Shown here piece by piece: positions 16,614 through 24,555 of a stretch of DNA of 64,000 nucleotides. The notes beneath the pieces were generated by a model, which made no database searches, was not told the DNA's origin, and worked only from the letters and a program-made list of their open reading frames with translations. Origin of the DNA: Pseudarthrobacter siccitolerans (lineage in GTDB: Bacteria; Actinomycetota; Actinomycetes; Actinomycetales; Micrococcaceae); the NCBI RefSeq assembly GCF_001046895.1, contig NZ_CAQI01000025.1, positions 62,001 through 126,000 on the forward strand, written 5' to 3'. The position numbers were made by a program, and so were the translations under genes. The first letter of the stretch is position 1. The number at the start of each line of letters is the position of its first letter.

Positions 16614-18037
16614 GCCCTCGAGTGTTCGCCAGTATTGACGAGTTCGCATCGCAGGTCGGCAATGACCTTGGAAGCGCCGACGGGCCCGTCATTACGCAGG
16701 CAATGATTGATGAATTTGCCGCCTTGACGGGCAGCGACGACTGGATTCATACCGACCCTGTCCGGGCAGAAAGCAGCCGGTTCGGCGGAACGCTCGTGCA
16801 CGCTGACCTGGTCCTGTCGATGATCCCGCGCCTGATTGACCGGATATTCAAGGTGGAGGGGGTAACCCTCGGGCTGATTTACGGCAGTGAACGGGTGCGG
16901 ATCACGCGCCCGATCCCGGTCAATTCGCGGCTGCGGCTCCACGCTTCGATGCTCGACGCGACCGACAAGGGCGACGGCACACGGGTGACGCTGAAGATTG
17001 TCGTAACCCTTGATGATCTCGTCCAGCCCGTGGTCATCGCCGAGCCGGTGTACTGGTATTCGAATGCTCCAGAACACGGGCAGGAAGTTGCCGAACCTGC
17101 CCCCGCCGACACCGCCGTTCTGGTCGAGCGCGTAGTGACGATGTTCCAGGAGGCGATACCTTCTGAGCGTGGAGCGACCCTGGAAGACCAGCGTGAAGGA
17201 TTCGAGGCGGTCCTCGCTCAGCTGCCCGTCCGACACGAGGCATCCGTCACTGCAGCGACTTACGGCGGGGTAGAGGGGTACTGGGTACAGGCGGCCGGTG
17301 CTTCAGAACACCGGATTGGTCTCATGCTGCACGGCGGCGGGTACGTCATGGGTTCGGCGAAGGGGTACTGCGCGTTTGCCGCCGAGGTGTCCCGGGCAAT
17401 CGACGCGCGGGTCTTCGTGGTCGAGTACCGGCTCGCGCCGGAGCACCCGTTCCCGGCAGCGGTCCAGGATGCGCGACACGTGCTTGCCGCGGCGATCAAT
17501 GAAGTCGGAGCGCGGTCATGCTTCGTGATTGGAGACTCCGCCGGTGGGGGCCTGATACTGAGCTCTCTCGTTGAATTACATCGCGTTGGGGCGCCCGTTC
17601 CCTCAAGCATCGTCCTGGTGTCCCCGCTCGTTGACCTGACGGTCAGCAATCCCAGCTTCGAAGAGCTGGCAGGCATCGACCCGCTCTGCGGGCAAACGGG
17701 TACCCGCCGGAACGCGGCACTCTACCTCGATGGTCAGGGTCCCGAAGAGGCTCCGGCAGCGTTTCCCATGCTGCTGGATCTTAGCTGGCTGCCGCCCACG
17801 CTGTTGCTCGTGGGAAGCAGGGAAGTCCTCCGGGACGACTCGCGCAACCTGGCCGCCAAGCTCCGCCGCGAAGGCGTGCATGTCGAGTACAAAGAGTACG
17901 CCGACATGGTCCACGTCTGGCCTCTGTTCGCATCGTTCCTGCCCCAGGGGCAGCAGGCACTGGAGGAGATCGGTGCGTTCGTCAGGACGCAAGTATCTAA
18001 CCAGCTATCCCCAACTAGTCAGTCCTCCGAAGCGTGA
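16610..18037 (+). CDS. fusion: MaoC-like hydratase domain + HSL-type alpha/beta hydrolase
   Basis: 475 residues, one uninterrupted frame from a GTG that overlaps the previous stop. Residues 25-150 are a MaoC/hot-dog domain: ITQAMIDEFAALTGSDDWIHTDP holds the Asp and His (Asp43 or 44, His47) of R-hydratases, followed by FGGTLVHADLVLSMIPRL. Residues 200-460 are an alpha/beta hydrolase of the hormone-sensitive-lipase family: HGGGY (241-245), YRLAPEHPFPAAV, nucleophile Ser310 in GDSAGGG, an acid that is Glu405 in SREVLRDDS, and His435 in DMVHVW. Glu as the acid and the VLRDDS context resemble monoterpene epsilon-lactone hydrolases. Hydration of an unsaturated acyl-CoA and hydrolysis of an ester or lactone may be linked in one protein (inference). 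Confidence 0.88.
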   Translation: MSPRVFASIDEFASQVGNDLGSADGPVITQAMIDEFAALTGSDDWIHTDPVRAESSRFGGTLVHADLVLSMIPRLIDRIFKVEGVTLGLIYGSERVRITRPIPVNSRLRLHASMLDATDKGDGTRVTLKIVVTLDDLVQPVVIAEPVYWYSNAPEHGQEVAEPAPADTAVLVERVVTMFQEAIPSERGATLEDQREGFEAVLAQLPVRHEASVTAATYGGVEGYWVQAAGASEHRIGLMLHGGGYVMGSAKGYCAFAAEVSRAIDARVFVVEYRLAPEHPFPAAVQDARHVLAAAINEVGARSCFVIGDSAGGGLILSSLVELHRVGAPVPSSIVLVSPLVDLTVSNPSFEELAGIDPLCGQTGTRRNAALYLDGQGPEEAPAAFPMLLDLSWLPPTLLLVGSREVLRDDSRNLAAKLRREGVHVEYKEYADMVHVWPLFASFLPQGQQALEEIGAFVRTQVSNQLSPTSQSSEA

Positions 18038-18067
18038 TTCGAATCGCTTCACGACGAAAGGTATCCC

Positions 18068-19135
18068 ATGGGAAACGAAGCGCCGGCAATCGCCGGAGAT
18101 CTCTTTAGGAACGTCCTCGGTCACTATCCCACCGGGGTATCCATCGTTACCGCCGACGTGCCCGGCAGCGGGCCCGTGGGCATGGTTGTGGGCACCTTCA
18201 ACTCTCTGAGCCTGGACCCGCCCCTGGTCTCGTTCATGCCCGCAAAGTCATCAACGAGCTGGCCAAAGATCCAATCATCGGGATCGTTTTGCGTGAACGT
18301 CTTAGGTGCCAGCCAAGGAGAACTGAGCCGTCAGTTCTCCGCCCGCGACGGGAAGAAATTCGAGGGCGCTGACTGGCGGCCGGCCCCAACCGGATCCCCC
18401 ATTCTGAGCGGCGTGACCGCATGGGTGGACTGCACGATCGAGCAGGTCTTCGACTCAGGCGATCACGAGATCGTGGTCGGCAGAGTAATTGACCTCAACG
18501 TTGAGTCCGACGAGCTGCCAATGACGTTCCTGCGCGGCCGCTTCGGGCAAGTGCACCTGCCCGACCCCACGCCAGGAAACGGTGCGGGCGCAACCGCAAC
18601 GGATGACTCCTCAGCCAAACTCGCCGAAGAAGTCGCCGAACTGCTGGGCCTGAACGCCTTCGAGGCACGTGCCTGGGCCGAGACCCGCGAGCAGGTCATA
18701 GAGCGGTTGCTGGTCGGGTTCCTTGAAGTTCTGCTCAAACGCTTCGACGAACGGGTCGATGCCGCGCAAACTCCCGAAGCACAACTCGAGGCACTGGTAA
18801 GAGTGTCACTGGACACCCTGCGCGAGTACGCCGCCGCTGCCATCATGTTTCAAAGCGAACGAGCAAGCCTCACGCTCGGCGCCTCAAAGCAGCTAAAAGG
18901 CCTCGAAGAAGACTTCCGTAACCGATGGACAGCAGTAATCCACCACGGCAAAAGCAGCGGAGCGTTCTACGACGCCGATCCAAGAATGGCGCAGCAGTTC
19001 ATCTGCGACTCCCTGTTCTCAATCGCCCGATGGTTCCGAGACGGAGGCCGCCTGAGCCGCCCCGAAGTCGAGGACGCATTCACCACCTTCGCCCTCAACG
19101 TTGTCCGCCCATCAGACCTTCGACAGACGCCCTAG
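18068..19135 (+). CDS. fusion: flavin reductase domain + TetR-like ligand-binding domain without HTH
   Basis: 355 residues, ATG with AAAGG eight bases upstream. Residues 9-165 are a flavin reductase-like domain (FRNVLGHYPTGVSIVTA, VGMVVGTFNSLSLDPPLVSF, FCVNVLGASQGELSRQFS, HEIVVGRVIDL, RGRFGQ), the short-chain NAD(P)H:FMN reductase type that serves two-component monooxygenases. After a Gly/Ala-rich linker, residues 205-345 look like the all-helical C-terminal domain of KstR2-type TetR regulators (LREYAAAAIMFQSERASL, FRNRWTAVIHHGKSSGAF, MAQQFICDSLFSIARWF). There is no helix-turn-helix. The tail may let an acyl-CoA or pathway intermediate tune FMNH2 supply, or serve for dimerisation. It is probably the reductase for the island's monooxygenases. 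Confidence 0.82.
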   Translation: MGNEAPAIAGDLFRNVLGHYPTGVSIVTADVPGSGPVGMVVGTFNSLSLDPPLVSFMPAKSSTSWPKIQSSGSFCVNVLGASQGELSRQFSARDGKKFEGADWRPAPTGSPILSGVTAWVDCTIEQVFDSGDHEIVVGRVIDLNVESDELPMTFLRGRFGQVHLPDPTPGNGAGATATDDSSAKLAEEVAELLGLNAFEARAWAETREQVIERLLVGFLEVLLKRFDERVDAAQTPEAQLEALVRVSLDTLREYAAAAIMFQSERASLTLGASKQLKGLEEDFRNRWTAVIHHGKSSGAFYDADPRMAQQFICDSLFSIARWFRDGGRLSRPEVEDAFTTFALNVVRPSDLRQTP

Positions 19136-19157
19136 GCCGCAGGGTACAACGGAGGAA

Positions 19158-19196
19158 ATGAACGAGAACTTCCTTTTCCAATACACCCTGAAGTGA
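19158..19196 (+). CDS. 12-codon micro-ORF with strong ribosome site, likely a truncated gene start
   Basis: GGAGGAA directly precedes ATG, giving MNENFLFQYTLK and a stop. The ribosome site is as good as any in the island, but the peptide is too short for a family call. It may be the head of a gene whose body was replaced when the following segment was joined on, or a leader peptide for the cupin gene at 19377. Bases 19197-19376 contain nothing else I can name. Confidence 0.25.
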   Translation: MNENFLFQYTLK

Positions 19197-19376
19197 CCAG
19201 CGTGGCCGGCCCACTGCGGGACCTGCGGGCAGCGCAATCGGTCGGCCACCTCGCTTGCCTGCCCGGACCGTTCGTCACCGCGGTTCGCGGGCAGCCATTA
19301 TCACGGACCAATAGTCCGCGACACGAACGGTGTCACGTGACGATGATCTACCTACTACTTCCTGGAGGAAACACAG

Positions 19377-19943
19377 GTGTTCGAATCATTCAGAGCCGTC
19401 ATCACCGAGGTGGATGAGGCCGGGGTCTCGACCTTTCGATCCGTCGACACGGTCGAGCCGATCCACGTGCGGACACCGCTGACGGAGACCAAGGAACGCA
19501 CGGGGACCATGTGGCAGATCTGGGGCACGCCCGATGGAGATGCCAGCCTGCTCGACCCGGCTGTTCCCGTCCTATCTCCCGGCTTCCCAGGTCCCGGAGG
19601 GACCCGGTTCGCGGTCTTCTCGATCCCACCTGATTCCTGGGCAACCGATCGGTCGGAAAGCACGACGGCCTCTGGCGACCATCTCGGCATCGCGAACTCG
19701 CACGAGGTCGATCCAGAGACTGGCGACGCGGCCTTCCATGCGACGGCTTCGATCGACTACCTGTGTGTCATCAAGGGAGAGCTGGTGCTGGAGCTGGACG
19801 AGGGTCGGCGCGAGACGCTGACGCCCGGGACCTGCTTGGTGCAGCGAGGCACCAACCACGCCTGGCGAAATCTCGGCACGGAGCCTGCGGTGCTGGTGTC
19901 CGTTCTTGTCGGAGCGCATCGCGAGGCGACGCCCGCACCGTAA
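19377..19943 (+). CDS. cupin-domain protein
   Basis: 188 residues from a GTG with GGAGGAA (19364-19370) upstream. The second half is a conserved single cupin barrel: FHATASIDYLCVIKGELVLEL, DEGRRETLTPGTCLVQRGT, NHAWRNLGTEPAVLVSVLVG. The first motif has only one clear His and the second keeps the His of NHAW, so metal binding may be weak. An N-terminal 80-residue part with MWQIWGTPDGD and TRFAVFSIPPDSW belongs to the same family and is seen in cupins near aromatic and gluconolactonase-type genes. It may be an isomerase, a ligand sensor or an accessory protein; no reaction can be assigned. A dead gluconolactonase-like gene lies just downstream in opposite orientation. Confidence 0.8.
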   Translation: MFESFRAVITEVDEAGVSTFRSVDTVEPIHVRTPLTETKERTGTMWQIWGTPDGDASLLDPAVPVLSPGFPGPGGTRFAVFSIPPDSWATDRSESTTASGDHLGIANSHEVDPETGDAAFHATASIDYLCVIKGELVLELDEGRRETLTPGTCLVQRGTNHAWRNLGTEPAVLVSVLVGAHREATPAP

Positions 19944-19964
19944 GGCGCGAGACGACTCATCGTC

Positions 19965-20495
19965 ACGGATGCGTCGTCTCGCGTCGGGCTGCGCGAGCAG
20001 GCGACCCTATCCCAGCGTTCTTACTCAGCTGGTCCCGGCCATCTGAACGCCGCATCGCCACGTTGGTGGCGATGCGGTGTAAAGGGGTTCGCGAGCAGAT
20101 GCATCCGGGGCGGTGTACGGCGTCAGGATCACGGTCTATAGCCTTGAGGACCGGTGTAGGCACGGCCTTCTCGATCCACCGCGTGTCGTTGGGGTGGTAA
20201 GCCACAGACGAGAGGTCGGCCAGTTCTTCCTGCCCGTTCGATCCGAGCTGCAGCAGACGTCGTCGACGAGAGAGCCGACCATCGGTGACCCATTCGGAGC
20301 GAACCCCAGGCCCGACGGCACTCCAGGAACGTCGGCCACGTCCTCGACTGGACCGTCCGACATGAGGCGACAGACCTTACGCCTTCTCATGTCCGAAAAC
20401 CATAGCGCCGTCGTGCCAGCGGGCCGCCTCGAGTTAGCCGAGGTCATACCGACGGGCCCTGAGGGTCCGGCGGAAGGGCTCACAAGCTCCAAGAG
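19965..20495 (-). pseudogene. decayed SMP-30/gluconolactonase-like gene
   Basis: Reading leftwards, one frame gives ALWFSDMRRRKVCRLMSDG, then VEDVADVPGVPSGLGFAPNG and GSLVDD, a clear piece of the SMP-30/gluconolactonase/LRE beta-propeller (typical text is LWFSD, then V..VPG.PSGLGF.PDG.L). After a frameshift, LADLSSVAYHPNDTRWIEKA continues where the family has DLS..... CNDM and VD. Catalytic acids are lost and both ends are missing. The family hydrolyses lactones, so another ring-opening enzyme was once present. Confidence 0.6.
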
Positions 20496-20988
20496 CGATC
20501 ATCACGCACATGCGCGTGATGACGTCAGTCCCTTGGGGGGCTCATCGGGATGCTGTGCCGAAGGAAATTCAACCACGTCGTGGCGCCGGCGGAGCACCTC
20601 GCGTGATGCGGGGCTGACGCGTTCGGTGCCTCTGGGACATCGGGCCGTGACGCTTCCTCTCGATCTCCAGGACTCTGCGGAGGTCGTCCCAGAGTCCGCC
20701 GATGAACTTTCGACGGACTTCACTAAGCCAGGCGTCCGGAGCCACGGCGGTGATCCATTTGAATCGGCAACAACCGTCGCCCGGATTCACGACCCGACCC
20801 GCTGGACACGACGGTGCGCAAGGGACCGTCGTGTCCGGTTCTCCCCGATGAAGCCGAAGAGACGCGCAGATCCGCTGATTTGTAAATGATGGCCACGGGG
20901 ATGAGCCCACTCGCCACTAAGGCCGACTTCTCAAAACACGTCCATTAATGCGGAGAAAGCGCGTCCTGACATAGCGAGCCGAAGATAC
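20496..20988. other. gap with no recognisable gene
   Basis: Neither strand shows a supportable coding sequence. A leftward frame near 20700 reads VAPDAWLSEVRRKFIGGLW and may be eroded protein sequence, but I cannot place it in a family. The stretch lies between two remnants and is best seen as decayed DNA at an island junction. Confidence 0.4.
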
Positions 20989-21918
20989 CTATGACTGCGG
21001 CGACACCGCGCCCTTGACCTCTTCGGCGACCTTGCCCAGCTCGCGCACGAACGTGCGGGTCTCGCTCTCGCTCGCCGCCGCCGACACCATGTAGACCACG
21101 CGGTCGAGGCCCATCTCGACGTATCGATCGAGGTAGTCCAGGCGGCCTAGGTTTAGTGTGATCTCCATGGTCTTGCCTACGGCTGCCGCACGCTCGCGCA
21201 GTTCGGTGACGCGGTCGCCGAGGCCGTCGAACGTGTCATCCGAGTGCCCGGGAATCCAACCGTCCGCGTGACTGAGCGCCCGGTCAAGAACGGTCGGACC
21301 CATGCCGCCCATCAAGATCGGCGGATGAGGCTGCTGAACGGGCTTCGGCCACTGATAGATCGGATCGAAGTCGACCTGCTTCCCGTGATATTCAGCCTGC
21401 TCGTTGACCCAGATCTGCTTCATCGCCTCGAGACGCTCGAGCATGAGGCCTGTCCGCCTCTTCGGATCGACGCCATGATTTTCAAGTTCCGCCATGTTCC
21501 ACGGGGCGCCTGCGCCGACCCCGAAAAGGAACCGTCCTTCCGTCAGACGATCGATCGTGGCAATCTCCTTCGCCAGGATGATCGGGTCTCGTTGCACGAC
21601 CAGACAAATGCCCGTCCCCAGCTTGAGGGTCGACGTCACCGCTCCCATCATCGCCAAGGTCGTCACCGGATCGTAGTTGCGGTAATACTCGCGAGGTGGT
21701 CCGCCGGCGACTGGCGACGTGTCGAACTTTCGTTGTTGAGCGCCGCTGGCCGTGCCGCCGTAGGCAACCTTGTCCTCCTCTCGAACGCGCGACTGCGCAG
21801 GCACGTGCGAGTGGTCGGGCAACCAGATCGACTCGATACCGTTGTCCTCGACGAGTCGCGCGAAGTCCAGTGGAGGATATGTCTCGTCGGTGTTGTAGAA
21901 CTTGATGCCGGTCTTCAT
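20989..21918 (-). CDS. LLM-class oxidoreductase of the F420-dependent type
   Basis: 309 residues of luciferase fold: MKTGIKFYNTDETYPPLDFARLVEDNGIESIWLPDH (in two parts), ALAMMGAVTSTLKLGTGI, QRDPIILAKEIATIDRLTEGRFLFGVGAGAPW and PPILMGGMGPTVLDRALSHADGWIPG. These are marks of the Rv2161c-like group usually called F420-dependent, though some use FMN. Its ATG overlaps the stop of the upstream gene by four bases (ATGA, 21915-21918), so the two are coupled and probably work together: one regenerates a reduced deazaflavin or nicotinamide cofactor, the other uses it. It is unlike the SfnG-like copies at 4475 and 13304. Confidence 0.88.
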   Translation of the reverse strand: MKTGIKFYNTDETYPPLDFARLVEDNGIESIWLPDHSHVPAQSRVREEDKVAYGGTASGAQQRKFDTSPVAGGPPREYYRNYDPVTTLAMMGAVTSTLKLGTGICLVVQRDPIILAKEIATIDRLTEGRFLFGVGAGAPWNMAELENHGVDPKRRTGLMLERLEAMKQIWVNEQAEYHGKQVDFDPIYQWPKPVQQPHPPILMGGMGPTVLDRALSHADGWIPGHSDDTFDGLGDRVTELRERAAAVGKTMEITLNLGRLDYLDRYVEMGLDRVVYMVSAAASESETRTFVRELGKVAEEVKGAVSPQS

Positions 21919-22625
21919 GCGATCGTCTCCTCAGTCATGCCATTGTCAGTTCGTTCGGTCACGACGGCGACCTGCCGATCGCGACGGTTTGGAATACGGT
22001 CCCGATCGGCCAACGCGAGAGCTACCTCGATCTCCTGGTACGACAGGTTCGTACTGTAGGCAGGCGATCCTGGCTGATGCCCCCAGGAGTCGGTGATCGA
22101 ACCTGAGTAGAAGGGGTCGAAGCCCGTATCATTTACGAGTCCCCTGGCAACCTCGCGGTCGGTGTCGCGATCGGCAGCCACCGCGATCGCAAAGCGCGCT
22201 GGGCTAGCCTTCTCCGTACCCTTGGCCGCCAACGAACCCGACCCGATAGCGTTCCGCGTCTTGGCGACAGGGCGTCCAAGCATCTCGGACACCCATACGC
22301 TCCCGACCTGTCCGTCATCGATGGCGGCGATACAGCCGTCACGCACGGGGTAGTAGTTCGATGTGTCGATCAGCACCGCGTCGCCGGCGATGCGGCGCAA
22401 CAACGGGGCAACCCCCACCATGCGATTGAGAGGAATCGAGCTGACCAGCACCTCGACATCCTCCATCACCTCATCAGCCACGACAGCTCGCGCCCCAGAG
22501 ACGAGGATCTGCGGGTCAATGGTCGCCGGCCCCCCCGAATTGGCGACCATTGCATCGTGCCCCGCCGCGCTCAACTTCCGCGCAACGGTCGAACCGATCG
22601 TACCCGCACCCAGGGGTTGGAACAT
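21915..22625 (-). CDS. NADPH:F420 reductase-like Rossmann-fold protein
   Basis: 236 residues, N-terminal Rossmann motif LGAGTIGSTVARKLSAAGHD followed by VANSGGPATI, the pattern of the F420-dependent NADP reductase / NADP-oxidoreductase family (PF03807). Later parts are VLIDTSNYYPVRDG and WVSEMLGRPVAKTRNAIGSG, typical for this branch. It reduces F420 with NADPH or the reverse in known members; branches in non-F420 bacteria may act on other substrates. It is the first gene of a two-gene operon with a visible promoter (22691-22740). The start MFQPLGAG is close to the motif, as normal. Confidence 0.85.
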   Translation of the reverse strand: MFQPLGAGTIGSTVARKLSAAGHDAMVANSGGPATIDPQILVSGARAVVADEVMEDVEVLVSSIPLNRMVGVAPLLRRIAGDAVLIDTSNYYPVRDGCIAAIDDGQVGSVWVSEMLGRPVAKTRNAIGSGSLAAKGTEKASPARFAIAVAADRDTDREVARGLVNDTGFDPFYSGSITDSWGHQPGSPAYSTNLSYQEIEVALALADRDRIPNRRDRQVAVVTERTDNGMTEETIA

Positions 22626-22690
22626 TCGGTGTGTCCTTCGGGTTTCGTCGGCTCTGACAGGATCCTCAACGTGGTGATTCCGCTCACTAG

Positions 22691-22740
22691 ACGATAGTGG
22701 GGCTTGGGTACGATGTCAAGATTCGTGAATACGATGTCAA
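22691..22740 (-). promoter_or_regulatory. promoter with doubled TTGACATCGTA element
   Basis: On the minus strand TTGACATCGTA occurs twice, 21 bases apart (22740-22730 and 22719-22709). The inner TTGACA (22719-22714) is a perfect -35 box with TATCGT (22696-22691) 17 bases further on as -10. The start of transcription would lie near 22684, about 60 bases before the ATG. The outer copy is two helical turns away, so the repeat is likely also an operator; between them lies CGTATTCACGAA, shared with 12663-12674. Confidence 0.65.
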
Positions 22741-22827
22741 ACAGCGGACGGGACTTCGCGAGGGGTGCGCGCGAAGCACCCTCAGTGCGTCAAATTAGAA
22801 CGCCCGTGAAACGGCGACCGTCGTGGC

Positions 22828-23010
22828 ATGGGAGGTGAGTTGTCGATCTCGAGGCGGGTGGTGATCACGGCGAAGTACGCCAGGGCGTTTGTGACGGTGT
22901 CGTGCTGGCACGGACCCTTCCTGGATGCCGGGCACCGGGCCCGCGGCCGCTGCGAGAACCGCATCAAGACGCTGAAGAACATCGGGCTGGACAGGCCCCG
23001 TTCTGCCTGA
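22828..23010 (+). mobile_element. transposase fragment, IS1380-like
   Basis: The frame ends GHRARGRCENRIKTLKNIGL followed by DRPRSA and a stop. IS1380-family transposases carry a very similar segment (H-R-x-R-A-R-x-E-D-R-I-R-x-x-K-D-T-G-L) around their last catalytic Glu. The rest of the transposase and the element ends are missing. It marks old mobile-element activity at the right border of the island. Confidence 0.45.
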
Positions 23011-23790
23011 GAAGCCTGTGACTGTAGCCGAAAGGATGCATGACCAGCATCGGTTGCTTGAATGGAGTTCGTCTTCTTTGCCATATCCGATGCAGTCGAT
23101 GTTGAGCTGGATGCCGGAGCAATTCCGGCAGGAGGGAAGGCCATCCGTACGACCGGGCACCACGCCGTCGTGATCGCAGGCGCAGGTTCCGCAGGTTCTT
23201 TTGACCTGTTCGTAGCAGTAGCCGCCGATTCCGCCGTCGGGCGCCAAACGCCGGCTGCCCGTATCGATGAGGTGCCGGGTGCCGTCGAAGGCGGGTCTCC
23301 GGGCGTCGGCGCAATGCGGCTGAAACAGCCAGACGATGCCGGCTGTGTCACCGAAGCCCCGGAAAGCTTCGCTGTTGACGGGGGAGTTGAGGTTCTTGGC
23401 GAGGGCCAGGATGCACGTGGTCGGGTCGCGGTGGAGGTCGCGGGGCGGAGGCGAGGGGCCGGTTGTTGAGCTCCCGGATGGCCGCGGTGACCCTTATCCT
23501 TGCTCGCTGCGCTGCCGGACGGGCTGCTTGACGGGGCCCGGGAGACGGCTCCCGCGGACACTCCTGCGGCCTTAGCGACGTCCCGGACTGCCGCTCACGC
23601 CATTTCCTTATCCTTGCGCAACCAGTGACGTAGGTCTTCGCTGCCCGCCCGGCCGGTCCGTGCGGCGGTGGGTTTCCCAGCATGGTTGTCCATCCACCGA
23701 GCATGTCAGTGAACGGCTGAACCGGGGCAAAGCAGGCGGTAGGTTGCTGCAACCAGTTGGCCGCTGGACCGCGCCACCTATGATGGCTGC
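23011..23790. other. gap with no assignable gene
   Basis: Frames are open on both strands because of the high GC content, but none gives a recognisable protein. One leftward frame (about 23250-23030) reads LAPDGGIGGYCYEQ and later IQLNIDCIGYGKEDEL with coding-like third positions and could be a worn gene; its family is not evident. The regulator promoter should lie in the last 100 bases. Confidence 0.35.
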
Positions 23791-24378
23791 ATGACGGAAC
23801 ATGCCCGGGAAGAGGTTGCCGGAAAGCTCGAACAGGTGATCGCCGCCCAGCTGCGGCACTACCGCACCTCCCAGGGCCTGTCCTCCGGCGAGCTTGCTGC
23901 CCGTACCGGGATGTCCAAGGCGATGATCTCCAAGATCGAAACAGCCAGTACGTCGTGTTCCCTGACCACACTGCAGCGCCTCGCCGACGGGCTCAAGATC
24001 CCGGTCACCGCGCTGTTCCGTGGCGCGGACACGGACCGGGATGCCACCTTCACCAAGAGCGGCGAGGGCAGCCTCACCGTGCGCAGCGGCACCCAGCACG
24101 GGCATGAATACCGTGTGCTGGGTACCTTGAAGGGCCGCACGGATGCGCTGGAGCCCACCCTGGTGACGCTGACGGACGCGTCGGACGTTTTCCCGCTCTT
24201 CCAGCATCCCGGCACGGAATTCATCTACATGCTCACCGGCCGGATGGTGTACGGCCACGGCCAATATGAATACACCATGGAGCCCGGCGACTCGCTCCTG
24301 CTCGACGGCGAGGGGCCCCACGGACCGCTCGAACTCCAGGAACTGCCCATCCGGTTCCTGGCCGTCGCCGCCAAGTAG
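23791..24378 (+). CDS. XRE-family regulator with C-terminal cupin
   Basis: 195 residues: a Cro/C1-type helix-turn-helix at about 29-50 (GLSSGELAARTGMSKAMISK, then IET), followed from about 115 to 190 by a cupin sensor domain (FPLFQHPGTEFIYMLTGRMV, GDSLLLDGEGPHGPLE). The design is that of PuuR and related repressors that sense polyamines, amino acids or amine-derived metabolites. It lies 177 bases before the glutamine-synthetase homologue in the same direction, so it is the likely local regulator of the amine cluster. An inverted pair TTGAAAC (24481-24487) and GTTTCA (24516-24521) around that promoter is a possible binding site (inference). Confidence 0.92.
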   Translation: MTEHAREEVAGKLEQVIAAQLRHYRTSQGLSSGELAARTGMSKAMISKIETASTSCSLTTLQRLADGLKIPVTALFRGADTDRDATFTKSGEGSLTVRSGTQHGHEYRVLGTLKGRTDALEPTLVTLTDASDVFPLFQHPGTEFIYMLTGRMVYGHGQYEYTMEPGDSLLLDGEGPHGPLELQELPIRFLAVAAK

Positions 24379-24480
24379 GGACAACACGGCTCCCGGCAGC
24401 AATGGCCGGGATGCGCTGAAGCGCGCCCTCGGGCTCCGGGCCTTCCCGGGACATCCAGAATTAACAATTCCTGCGCTCGC

Positions 24481-24522
24481 TTGAAACAGACCTTTGACTA
24501 CTGTGGTTCAACAAGGTTTCAT
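24481..24522 (+). promoter_or_regulatory. promoter of the amine cluster with GlnR-like half-sites
   Basis: TTGACT (24494-24499) and TTTCAT (24517-24522), 17 bases apart, could be -35 and -10. GAAAC (24483-24487), six bases, then TTGAC (24494-24498) has the spacing of a GlnR nitrogen-regulator site, as also seen before amt. TTGAAAC and GTTTCA also form an inverted pair across the element, which may serve the neighbouring XRE regulator. The transcript start would fall near 24529, shortly before the ATG at 24556. Confidence 0.5.
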
Positions 24523-24555
24523 ATCAAGTAACAGCAAGCGAACAGGACAGTTCCG

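Noticed and set aside
20113..20889. 258-codon plus-strand frame in the 19.9-21.0 kb gap
   Set aside because: No recognisable domains or ribosome site; it lies opposite the SMP-30 remnant, which explains part of the openness.
22782..23561. 259-codon minus-strand frame rich in Ala, Ser and Pro
   Set aside because: Composition is that of a shifted frame; another frame on the same strand looks more coding-like but is not assignable either.
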